Below, piece by piece: positions 1-6,250 of a stretch of DNA of 10,919 nucleotides. The notes below the pieces were generated by a model. The model made no database searches. It was not told the origin of the DNA and saw only the letters and a list, made by a program, of their open reading frames with translations. The DNA comes from Nitrospiraceae bacterium (lineage in GTDB: Bacteria; Nitrospirota; Nitrospiria; Nitrospirales; Nitrospiraceae), in the NCBI GenBank assembly GCA_025934615.1, contig JAICXS010000025.1, forward strand, positions 1-10,919, written 5' to 3'. The translations under genes were made by a program, and so were the position numbers. How positions within the stretch are numbered: position 1 is the first letter of the stretch; each line of letters begins with the position of its first letter.

Positions 1-2
1 AG

Positions 3-176
3 ATGGCAAGGCAGCAACCCCAGCGTGCGTATTCGACACCCGGCGCGCTGGTGGCTGACATCCTTTTTGAGGGGACTGCCAATGTCATCGCACCGGTCGC
101 GATGGAGACCGGCCCCACTCAGGAAAAAACGCCGGGCAACGCGCCGGTCATTTCTCAGCGGCCCAGCCGGATGTAA
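3..176 (+). CDS. Possible 3' end of an unrecognised ORF cut by the window edge
   Basis: An open frame runs from the left edge to a TAA at 174-176. The first ATG in the window is at base 3, giving 57 residues, but no ribosome binding site can be seen before it, so the frame may begin upstream of the window. The peptide has no motif I recognise. Its middle is moderately hydrophobic (ALVADILFEG, then NVIAPVAM) and its tail is rich in proline, serine and arginine. It converges on the mechanosensitive channel gene, and a strong hairpin at 202-230 lies between the two stops, which fits two genes ending towards each other. It could equally be non-coding, since no other evidence supports it. Confidence 0.3.
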   Translation: MARQQPQRAYSTPGALVADILFEGTANVIAPVAMETGPTQEKTPGNAPVISQRPSRM

Positions 177-201
177 TCCCTCTCGCTAAATTCCTGCGTC
201 C

Positions 202-230
202 GGCCGCATGCCGAGCCACGGCATGCGGCC
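202..230. terminator. Perfect 12-bp GC-rich hairpin between convergent ORFs
   Basis: The arms GGCCGCATGCCG (202-213) and CGGCATGCGGCC (219-230) are perfectly complementary around a 5-base loop. The hairpin begins 27 bases beyond the stop of the minus-strand channel gene and 26 bases beyond the stop of the plus-strand left-edge ORF. No run of T follows on either strand, so it does not meet the classical intrinsic terminator rule. A role in transcript end formation or 3' end protection is inferred from position and stability only. Confidence 0.45.
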
Positions 231-256
231 TGCCTCCTAGGTTGCTTGGACTCGCC

Positions 257-1105
257 TCATCCCAATCGTTCGCGACGCGCCGTCTTCGATGAAAATGCCG
301 ACAAGAAGCGCCGCAGAATCGCCTGCTCCAATCGAGACGTGCGATGGGCCGGAGAAGGAATGCGCAACAGTAAATCGATGCGGCCGGGCTCGGGCAAATG
401 GATGGAGACGCGTGGCTCGACGGACGGGGCATCGAGCCACGCTTTGCCCTCCAACTGTTTCATATGGACGCGGGCCTCTTCCATGAACGGCAGGCATTCA
501 CTCACCGAAATCTCCAGCAACAGTTTTTCGGCCGCTTGCCAATCATCCTCCATCGTCAGCGGAATCGTCAGCACATGGACGAGATACTCTTTCATGTACG
601 TTTCATTGATCACCGGATGGCTGAGCAACAAGCTGTTGGGAAAGACCACCGCCCGACCGGTATACTGAGAGGAGCAATGACCGGGGCCGATTTCCAGCAG
701 TGTCGTGGCCAATACATTTTGATCGATGACGTTGCCGCGCGTCCCGCTCACCTCGATCCGATCACCCAGCGTATAGGCATTTGAACCGGCTCGCAGCACG
801 GTGCCGCTGAGACAGAGGATCAGTTCCTTGGTGGCCAGGACGAGCGCGACGGCTATCGCGACTAATGAAACGGCAAAGGTGCTGAGCTCATGGGCCCAAA
901 TAAAGGCGAGGCCGATCACAAATACGGCGGCGACGATATTCCGGATCATCAGCACCCATCGCCGTTTGGTCTCGACGGTCAGCGACGTGCTGTGCGCGAC
1001 GGCGCGCATGAGAACCAGTCTCCCGATGAGAATCATCGTCAACAAAATAAGTGATTTGATGATATCGGGTAGAATGACGCTGTTAGAAAAGGGCATCCAA
1101 TTCAT
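257..1105 (-). CDS. Mechanosensitive ion channel, MscS family
   Basis: This 282-residue protein is a small MscS-type channel of the inner membrane, a family that opens under membrane tension to release solutes on hypo-osmotic shock. Three hydrophobic segments are visible at about residues 11-34, 50-70 and 75-103. The third is rich in Ala, Val and Leu, as expected for the pore-lining helix. It is followed by the family's beta domain, with YTLGDRIEV near 111-119 and VVFPNSLLLSHPVIN near 153-167. The remaining C-terminal part forms the cytoplasmic alpha/beta region. The length is close to that of E. coli MscS (about 286 residues). The ATG at 1105 has AAGGAG ten bases upstream. It is transcribed divergently from the zinc-ribbon regulator. 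The ion or solute preference cannot be read from the sequence. Confidence 0.88.
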   Translation of the reverse strand: MNWMPFSNSVILPDIIKSLILLTMILIGRLVLMRAVAHSTSLTVETKRRWVLMIRNIVAAVFVIGLAFIWAHELSTFAVSLVAIAVALVLATKELILCLSGTVLRAGSNAYTLGDRIEVSGTRGNVIDQNVLATTLLEIGPGHCSSQYTGRAVVFPNSLLLSHPVINETYMKEYLVHVLTIPLTMEDDWQAAEKLLLEISVSECLPFMEEARVHMKQLEGKAWLDAPSVEPRVSIHLPEPGRIDLLLRIPSPAHRTSRLEQAILRRFLSAFSSKTARRERLG

Positions 1106-1185
1106 ATGGCGGAGGCTCCTTCATGGTGAACCGTACATCATGAGAATCCGATCTGCTCGTGAGGGATCGAGACACGGACTATTCT

Positions 1186-1497
1186 ATGCTGCCCTCCGAT
1201 CAAACGCCTAGACAATGTTTGATGGATTTGCTGACCGGAAGTTCACGTTCGTCGTATGAACTTGCCGCCTTGATCGGCATCCCGGAACGGGACATCGAAG
1301 ATCATTTGCTCCACATCGTAAGATCTCTCGCTCGCGATCGAACCCGGCGCTTTATGCTGGAACCTTCCGCCTGCCATGACTGCCGGTATGTCTTTCGCGA
1401 ACGAACACGCTTGACCAGGCCAAGCCGTTGCCCACGCTGCCGAAGCGAGGCTATTTCTCCACCCCGGTTTATGATCGAAGTCCGCCAATCGAACTAG
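1186..1497 (+). CDS. Small HTH plus zinc-ribbon transcriptional regulator (COG3357-like)
   Basis: The protein has about 103 residues counted from the ATG at 1186. The first half looks like a winged helix-turn-helix (ELAALIGIPERDIEDHLLHI). The second half is a zinc ribbon with two CxxC knuckles, CHDC and CPRC, separated by 15 residues. This order matches the archaeal/bacterial family described as an HTH domain fused to a Zn-ribbon (COG3357). The conserved ISPPRF stretch close to the C-terminus also fits. A GTG at 1159 would add nine residues. Neither start has a convincing Shine-Dalgarno sequence, so the start is uncertain. The gene is divergent from the MscS-type channel, with about 50-80 bases between them, so it could share or control that promoter region, but its targets are unknown. 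Confidence 0.75.
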   Translation: MLPSDQTPRQCLMDLLTGSSRSSYELAALIGIPERDIEDHLLHIVRSLARDRTRRFMLEPSACHDCRYVFRERTRLTRPSRCPRCRSEAISPPRFMIEVRQSN

Positions 1498-1545
1498 CCT
1501 GCAACTCACGATGTGGCTGACCGCACACGCTGGAACTTCCTCCCA

Positions 1546-2016
1546 TTAATCAAGTCTCTTCCATTGAGAAAACGTCGCGGCCTGGCCGGCTAACACTCCA
1601 TCGGCTGTGAGTACATTCCAGACAAGCGCGTGCTCCACGACAAATCGCCGCCCGCTTTTTGAGATGCGCACGCCGCGATAGTCCGCGATATACCCGCGAG
1701 CCTGCGCCTCAGCCAGCATCCGGGCCCGTTCTATCTGATCGATCGGCTCGGCCGTCAGCCGGGACGGCGTGCGGCACAAGTCCTCCCACGTCGTCTCCCA
1801 CAGGTTCAAGGCAGCCTGATTTCCATAGTTCAGAATTGGGTCCGCCTGTCCGCCATGCGACACGACGACGAATGGGGCGGAAAATAATGCGCTCGCTTGT
1901 TGATCTACTGAACCGGCCCGCTCGATTAACTCTCGCCCCGTCCAATGGTGATAGCTGGTGAGGAGCGACTGGACCCACTCAATCTGCCTTTGTTCAGCCC
2001 AACTCTGGTTTGTCAT
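1546..2016 (-). CDS. MEKHLA-domain (PAS-like) protein
   Basis: The 156-residue protein matches the MEKHLA domain pattern over nearly its whole length: a SYHHWTGREL segment near residues 21-30, then LFSAPFVVVSHG, DPILNYGNQAALNLWE, PSRLTAEP, the GVRIS/GRRFVVEHALVWN region and a C-terminal GQAATFSQW. MEKHLA is a PAS-related fold, found alone in bacteria and at the C-terminus of plant HD-ZIP III proteins, and is taken to be a small-molecule or light/redox sensor. No output domain is attached, so a partner protein would have to carry any signal. The ATG at 2014-2016 has only a weak ribosome binding site. It converges on the zinc-ribbon gene across 48 bases. On its upstream side the 126-bp palindromic repeat separates it from the flavoprotein gene on the same strand. 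Confidence 0.82.
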   Translation of the reverse strand: MTNQSWAEQRQIEWVQSLLTSYHHWTGRELIERAGSVDQQASALFSAPFVVVSHGGQADPILNYGNQAALNLWETTWEDLCRTPSRLTAEPIDQIERARMLAEAQARGYIADYRGVRISKSGRRFVVEHALVWNVLTADGVLAGQAATFSQWKRLD

Positions 2017-2036
2017 TATTTTCTAGCCGCATTTCT

Positions 2037-2162
2037 GCAGGATGTTCAAAAAGTCCGTCCAGCAAGGCCGCAGCGAGTGAAGAGCCGAGGCGTACTGTAG
2101 TAAGTACGTCGCAAGCTCTGAATGAGCGAGAACGAGGCTGGCGGTCTTTTTCAACATCCTGC
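2037..2162. repeat. 126-bp imperfect palindromic intergenic element (REP/MITE-like)
   Basis: The element starts with GCAGGATGTTCAAAAAG (2037-2053) and ends with the inverted copy CTTTTTCAACATCCTGC (2146-2162), which differs at one of 17 positions. Pairing continues inward imperfectly. At the centre, CGTACT (2091-2096) and AGTACG (2103-2108) form a small apical hairpin with a 6-base loop. The whole could fold as one long hairpin in RNA or single-stranded DNA. It contains no plausible coding region or transposase. I recall closely similar sequences scattered between genes in Nitrospira genomes, but this window holds one copy only, so repetition is not shown here. The right end overlaps the end of the flavoprotein gene. 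Confidence 0.72.
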
Positions 2163-3440
2163 TAGACTGGCGCCCGCTGCGCGTCCGGCCGCATAGCCCG
2201 TCGCCCACGCCCACTGAAAGTTAAATCCTCCGATTCGGCCATCGCAGTCCAGCATCTCTCCAATGATATAGAGTCCAGGGACTGTCCGTGACGCCATCGT
2301 GCGAAAATCGATTTCAGCCAAGGGAACGCCGCCCGCCGTCACTTCTGCATAATTCCATCCCCGATCGCGAAGTACCGGCAACCGCAATCCCGTCAATCCA
2401 TGCACGAGATTCCGCCGCTGCTCCTGAGGCAATTGAGCGATCGAGCTGAAGGGATCGCACCCGCACCACCGGCAGAGCGCGGTAGCAAACCGCTCGGGAA
2501 CGCGCTGAGACAGGGCCTTGGCTAGACTCTGCTTCGGTTTCTCCGCGGCTCGGCGGAGGATCCACTGAGCCACGTCAGGGAAGTCCTCCCCCACGCAAAA
2601 GTTGGCCCGTAATTCGACGGGGAGACATGCCGCCGTTGCCTTCCTCCAAAATCGGCTGCTATCCATGACCACGGGGCCGCTGACGCCGAAGTGTGTCCAC
2701 AACGCACTGCCTGTTCTGCGATCGATGACTTTTCCCTCGACGACGGTTGTCAGTTCGACGATTTGCGAGAGGCCCGACAGTTCGGCATGAAACATGGACG
2801 GTTCCAGCACCAGCGGCACTAATGCGGGGAAGGTCTCCGTGATGGTGTGTCCGAGCCGGCGAGCGAGATCCCATCCGCCTCCATCACTCCCCGTCTTCGG
2901 TAAGGAACGGCCCCCCGTTGCAAGGATTACGCGTCGAGCAAGCAATGTCCCCTGACTGTGTGCAATGATAAAGCGCTGTTCCCCAAGTACACCATCAGCT
3001 TGGGACGGCTGAACATCCATGACACGATGCTGCGTCAACAGAACGATACCGAGCTCCCGACAGCGATGCAGTAACGCATCCAGGACGGTCCGGGCCTTAT
3101 CCGTCACGGGAAACAGCTTCCCGGTCTCTTCCCGCTTTAGTTCGACACCAAGCGACGCAAACCAACGGCACGCCGCCTGTTCCGAAAAGGCGGCAAGGAT
3201 ATGGCGGATAATCGGCTGGGAGCCATGGAAGTCTTGAGACCGGACGACCGCATGGGTGACATTACATCGGCCGCCCCCGGAAATGAGAATTTTTGCGCCG
3301 AGGCTTTTGGCTCCATCGAGCACAACCAGAGGAAGCTTTCCTCCCTCGATCCGTCCCGCAAGCGTTTCGGCGGCAAAAATCGCCGCCGTTAAACCGGCAG
3401 CGCCTCCTCCGACGATGGCTATATCGACCTCTGTCGACAC
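2151..3440 (-). CDS. NAD(P)/FAD-dependent oxidoreductase, HI0933/YhiN/BaiN family
   Basis: The 429-residue flavoprotein has an N-terminal dinucleotide-binding fingerprint IAIVGGGAAGLTAA near residues 8-21. The family signature GAKILISGGGRCNVTHA follows near 48-64. A second FAD-contacting glycine-rich stretch (ILATGGRSLPKTGSDG) lies near 170-190, and THFGVSGP and GGFNFQWAWATGYAAG lie in the C-terminal half. The length is typical of the family, which includes the bile-acid reductase BaiN, although most members have no known substrate. The start is the GTG at 3438-3440: an in-frame stop lies a short way upstream, and the FAD motif begins immediately after. The ribosome binding site is weak (GGAG about 15 bases upstream). 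The last codons (AGC) and the TGA stop lie inside the palindromic repeat, so the original C-terminus may have been slightly different. Confidence 0.88.
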   Translation of the reverse strand: MSTEVDIAIVGGGAAGLTAAIFAAETLAGRIEGGKLPLVVLDGAKSLGAKILISGGGRCNVTHAVVRSQDFHGSQPIIRHILAAFSEQAACRWFASLGVELKREETGKLFPVTDKARTVLDALLHRCRELGIVLLTQHRVMDVQPSQADGVLGEQRFIIAHSQGTLLARRVILATGGRSLPKTGSDGGGWDLARRLGHTITETFPALVPLVLEPSMFHAELSGLSQIVELTTVVEGKVIDRRTGSALWTHFGVSGPVVMDSSRFWRKATAACLPVELRANFCVGEDFPDVAQWILRRAAEKPKQSLAKALSQRVPERFATALCRWCGCDPFSSIAQLPQEQRRNLVHGLTGLRLPVLRDRGWNYAEVTAGGVPLAEIDFRTMASRTVPGLYIIGEMLDCDGRIGGFNFQWAWATGYAAGRAAGASLAGC

Positions 3441-3537
3441 AATGGGGGAATCTTTCTCCGGTTTATCTCAACGCTGTTGCGTAAAGAACCGACATAAGAC
3501 CAAGCACTTATCCCGTCTTTCTCCAAACCTGCGTACT

Positions 3538-3551
3538 AGTCCTCAAGGACT
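3538..3551. promoter_or_regulatory. Short dyad AGTCCT-CA-AGGACT in divergent intergenic region
   Basis: Two 6-base inverted arms are separated by two bases, in the 224-bp region between the divergent flavoprotein and 58-aa genes. The dyad sits about 14 bases upstream of a possible -35 element, a usual position for a regulator site. A dyad of this length can arise by chance and no regulator is identified. Confidence 0.25.
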
Positions 3552-3564
3552 TTGCCCAAATAGA

Positions 3565-3594
3565 TTGTTGTGCGAAAACGCGATAGGCTATATG
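3565..3594 (+). promoter_or_regulatory. Candidate promoter for the 58-aa ORF and the phosphatase-kinase gene
   Basis: TTGTTG (3565-3570) and TATATG (3589-3594) are separated by 18 bases and lie about 70 bases upstream of the first start codon. The match to a housekeeping sigma promoter is partial. A second dyad, TTCGTC-T-GACGAA (3617-3629), lies between this promoter and the ribosome binding site, where a repressor or an RNA structure could act. Confidence 0.3.
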
Positions 3595-3664
3595 CCATTT
3601 TGAAAGCACGTCGGTGTTCGTCTGACGAAGGCGGAGCATTTACACTTACACAGGAGGTTGAGTA

Positions 3665-3841
3665 ATGAGCCGTCGCACAGAAAGCGAAACGCTCGCGCTT
3701 CTTCGAGAGATTCGGGATCTCGTTCAAGTGTTGGTGCTCAGAGAGATCCAGAATCCGGTTCAGTTCGCCGATCTGGGCAATGAGCCGTCTCGAAAGCTCT
3801 TCTCCTGGGCTTCCATTCATCGTCCATCGAAGCCTCGCTGA
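3665..3841 (+). CDS. Hypothetical 58-residue protein ahead of the phosphatase-kinase fusion
   Basis: The ATG at 3665 is preceded by AGGAGGT (3652-3658) at a spacing of six bases, one of the best ribosome binding sites in the window and the main reason to accept this small gene. The peptide begins MSRRTESETLALLREIRDL and is probably helical up to about residue 30, with a leucine/isoleucine-rich face (LALLREIRDLVQVLVLREI) that could form an amphipathic helix or short coiled coil. The rest is polar and basic. There is no signal peptide, membrane segment or recognised domain. The stop lies 71 bases before the start of the phosphatase-kinase gene on the same strand, so the two are probably co-transcribed. 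It may bind or regulate that enzyme, or be a leader ORF; nothing in the sequence decides this. Confidence 0.6.
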   Translation: MSRRTESETLALLREIRDLVQVLVLREIQNPVQFADLGNEPSRKLFSWASIHRPSKPR

Positions 3842-3851
3842 GAAATACCGA

Positions 3852-3881
3852 CGGACGAAACGACCGTTCGGCGATCGTCCG
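3852..3881 (+). promoter_or_regulatory. Intercistronic hairpin before the phosphatase-kinase gene
   Basis: The arms CGGACGA (3852-3858) and TCGTCCG (3875-3881) are perfectly complementary around a 16-base loop. The hairpin starts 10 bases after the stop of the 58-aa ORF and ends 20 bases before the AGGAGG of the next gene. No T run follows, so it is not a classical terminator. It may set the relative expression of the two genes through RNA stability or translation; this is inference. Confidence 0.35.
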
Positions 3882-3912
3882 CACGCTCACATCCGAGGCA
3901 CAGGAGGCGACA

Positions 3913-6228
3913 ATGCCCTCCGACCATGAGGCTTTAGATTTTGTCACACTCGAAGGGCTGCTCCGATACGGAGAAGCCATGGCGCATGCTGCTCGCATTG
4001 TGCCCGATCATATCTCGCTTCCTCCCGCTCCACCTGCTTTAGCCGATCGGCTCGCGCGAGCGCGCGACGCGACCGAGGCTATGCAGCCGTTTGCAACCCG
4101 CGTGCAACATGGCTTCTCTTCAGCGGCCGACTATCGGATGGCACGGCGCCGGCTGCTCGATGAGGCCTGTGGCGGCGATCCGCTGGTGTTCTTCGCCGCG
4201 TGGAATTGTCTCGTTGCGGCCGGTGCGATGGGGCCCTTACTGCAGGCCCCTATCGGAACCGTCCAGAAACCGACGCGGCGGCGTCCTGTCGCCATTGTGC
4301 CCCGCACGCAATTGACCCTGCAACTGGCGGAAGGCCGCATTGTTCTTGACCTCGGCGATGACCGCTATTGGCTGTTGCCCCGCGATATGTCGAATCGCAC
4401 ACTGCTCTTCACCATGCGTCATGGCGTCTCGCACGTAGAGAGCAAGACGCATCGAGTCGGATGCCGCTTAGCGAATACGCTCGATCCCGAACGCGGCCGA
4501 ACGAAAGCCGACGCCGTGGGCGCGGCGTTGGCCCGCATGGTCGGCGTGGTCGGCCAGCAGCTCGACTTCCTGCATCTGCATAATTATCTCGATCCTCGAA
4601 CGTTTCTCCACTGTATCAGCCGCAGTCCGAATACACGCGAGCTATTCGACCGTGTGCACACCGCCCTGGGGGCCGGGACGACATCCGATCCGGCCTACGA
4701 ACCGGCGCTGGAATCCTCGGACTTCGGCTGGGTCACCGGTGTGGAAAAAACTACGGAAGCCCAAGAGGCGGGAGCTGCATTCGGCGTCGATATGAAAACG
4801 GCGCAACGACTGCTGAAACATCCGCTCTATAGCTATCCGGGCGGACACTCCTTTTTCGATTTGTACGTGGATGTCATCGACGGGCTCCATCAGTTGGCCC
4901 AGTCGCGCCAAGGCCATGTAGCGTGCCTCTACACCCACAGCTCGACCATGCGGGCGTTGATGATCTACCTCGACCCCCGGCCCTTCCATGAGGCCTTCGG
5001 GGAATTCAGCGACTACAAAGAGGGACAAGACAATGTCGTGCTCTTGACCTATGAGCAGGGACAGTTGTCCGGGTACTCGACCGCCGTCGGCCTATCGGCT
5101 CGGGAACGAGCGGCCCGCGACGCCTGGATCTCGGTGGAGCAGTCGCGCAAAGATCGCGTCACCTTGAAGCCGAGACAAGTCCGCCGCATCGTCGCCTTGG
5201 TCTCCGGTGGAGACTTCGCCGGCGCCGGGGCCGCCTTAAAAGAGTTATATGTGAGCGGCAGCCGGTTCGGCGTCTCGACCTATTTCGTGCGGCATGGCTT
5301 TCTTGGATTGGCCAACAACTGGATTCAGGAAGTGCAGGAGCACGATACCCGCGGGATGGTCAGCCAAGCCAGCAGTCCGATCGGTAGCAGCCGCTTTGAG
5401 GATTTTAAAGACGAGCGGATTCAGCAGGCCGCGATCCGCAATCTGCAGCCGTATCTTGAGAACGGCGCGCTCGTCGTGTTGGGCGGCGACGGCAGCTTGC
5501 GAGGCGCGAGGGCGATCTTTGAAAACTTTGGCGTGCAGGTCGTGGGGATCCCCGGCACGATCGACGATAACATCGGCGGCACCACCGCCCTCGGTTTTCA
5601 TTCAGCCGTCGCGCTGGCGAACCAATCGATCGAGTCGCTCAAGGCCACGAGTGCGGCCATGGGCAGCGTCTTTTTCGTGGAAGTCATGGGCGCGGGCTCC
5701 GGCCATCTAGCCTTGGCGTGCGCGTATCAAGCGCGGGCAGAGGGCATCTTGGTCAACGAACATCCCGATCCCGATGCCTACGTCGAGCAAATTATCCTTG
5801 GCAGGCTGAAACAGACGTTGGGCATTTCCAATAAGAGCCATTTGTTCGTCGTCGCGGAGCGCACGCCGCATCGGCATCATCCGGCCGGCGGCGTCCATGG
5901 CCTCGGTGAGTATGTGGCGCACGCCGTCACGCAATGGCCGCAGTTTCAGGCCGGACCCGGACGCTATCCGCTGACCGTGTCGACAAAAGCCACTATCCTG
6001 GGTCATACCTTGCGCGGCGCCCGGCCGACCCCGGAAGATAAGGCCATCGCGCAAGACCTCGCATACGAAGTTGTCCACCGTTTAGTCGAGCAACCGGAAT
6101 CCATCGTAGGAACCATGTTGGCCTACCGCGAACAGCAAGTGATCGAACCGATCCCCCTGCACGCAATCGCTCCAAAGCCGTTCAACTGGAATATTTTCAG
6201 CCGCATGCACGGCAACGAGAGCACGTAA
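3913..6228 (+). CDS. Fused histidine phosphatase and phosphofructokinase (PFK-1 type) protein
   Basis: This 771-residue cytoplasmic protein has three parts. Residues 1 to about 160 match nothing I recognise. Residues about 164-370 look like a histidine phosphatase of the phosphoglycerate mutase/FBPase-2 kind: MRHG with Arg169-His170, Arg181 in THRVG, YPGGHS at 308-313 (usually PGGES), and the second catalytic histidine His342 in THSSTMRAL. Residues about 424-745 are a PFK-1 fold: VSGGD (430-434), GGDGS (524-528), PGTIDDN (547-553), VEVMG (589-593) and GHTLRG (697-702). The glycine in GGDGS and the glycine before TID point to ATP rather than pyrophosphate as donor. By hand alignment to E. coli PfkA, D129 is Asn553, R162 is Ser585, R171 is Ala594 and R243 is Lys692, while D127 (Asp551), H249 (His698) and R252 (Arg701) are kept. 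Ordinary bacterial PFK has about 320 residues. The start is fixed by AGGAGG five bases upstream. Actual substrates are unproven. Confidence 0.85.
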   Translation: MPSDHEALDFVTLEGLLRYGEAMAHAARIVPDHISLPPAPPALADRLARARDATEAMQPFATRVQHGFSSAADYRMARRRLLDEACGGDPLVFFAAWNCLVAAGAMGPLLQAPIGTVQKPTRRRPVAIVPRTQLTLQLAEGRIVLDLGDDRYWLLPRDMSNRTLLFTMRHGVSHVESKTHRVGCRLANTLDPERGRTKADAVGAALARMVGVVGQQLDFLHLHNYLDPRTFLHCISRSPNTRELFDRVHTALGAGTTSDPAYEPALESSDFGWVTGVEKTTEAQEAGAAFGVDMKTAQRLLKHPLYSYPGGHSFFDLYVDVIDGLHQLAQSRQGHVACLYTHSSTMRALMIYLDPRPFHEAFGEFSDYKEGQDNVVLLTYEQGQLSGYSTAVGLSARERAARDAWISVEQSRKDRVTLKPRQVRRIVALVSGGDFAGAGAALKELYVSGSRFGVSTYFVRHGFLGLANNWIQEVQEHDTRGMVSQASSPIGSSRFEDFKDERIQQAAIRNLQPYLENGALVVLGGDGSLRGARAIFENFGVQVVGIPGTIDDNIGGTTALGFHSAVALANQSIESLKATSAAMGSVFFVEVMGAGSGHLALACAYQARAEGILVNEHPDPDAYVEQIILGRLKQTLGISNKSHLFVVAERTPHRHHPAGGVHGLGEYVAHAVTQWPQFQAGPGRYPLTVSTKATILGHTLRGARPTPEDKAIAQDLAYEVVHRLVEQPESIVGTMLAYREQQVIEPIPLHAIAPKPFNWNIFSRMHGNEST

Positions 6229-6250
6229 ACGAAGGAAGCTCGTTCGACTC

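Noticed and set aside
93..112. Inverted repeat CCGGTC/GACCGG with an 8-base loop as a terminator
   Set aside because: The stem is short, no T run follows, and it lies inside the possible left-edge ORF.
398..784. Plus-strand ORF of 128 residues and other ORFs opposite the MscS-like gene
   Set aside because: They overlap a gene with clear family motifs on the other strand, have no ribosome binding site, and show no domain.
4642..5028. Minus-strand ORF of 128 residues opposite the phosphatase domain
   Set aside because: It is fully antisense to a region with conserved phosphatase motifs and has no supporting start signal.
5294..5710. Plus-strand ORF of 138 residues, rich in Arg and Ser
   Set aside because: It is a shifted-frame shadow of the kinase domain, typical of GC-rich coding DNA.
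3913..6228. Pyrophosphate-dependent phosphofructokinase as the name for the kinase domain
   Set aside because: The donor-selecting positions are Gly in GGDGS and Gly before TID, as in ATP-type enzymes, rather than Asp and Lys as in PPi-type enzymes.
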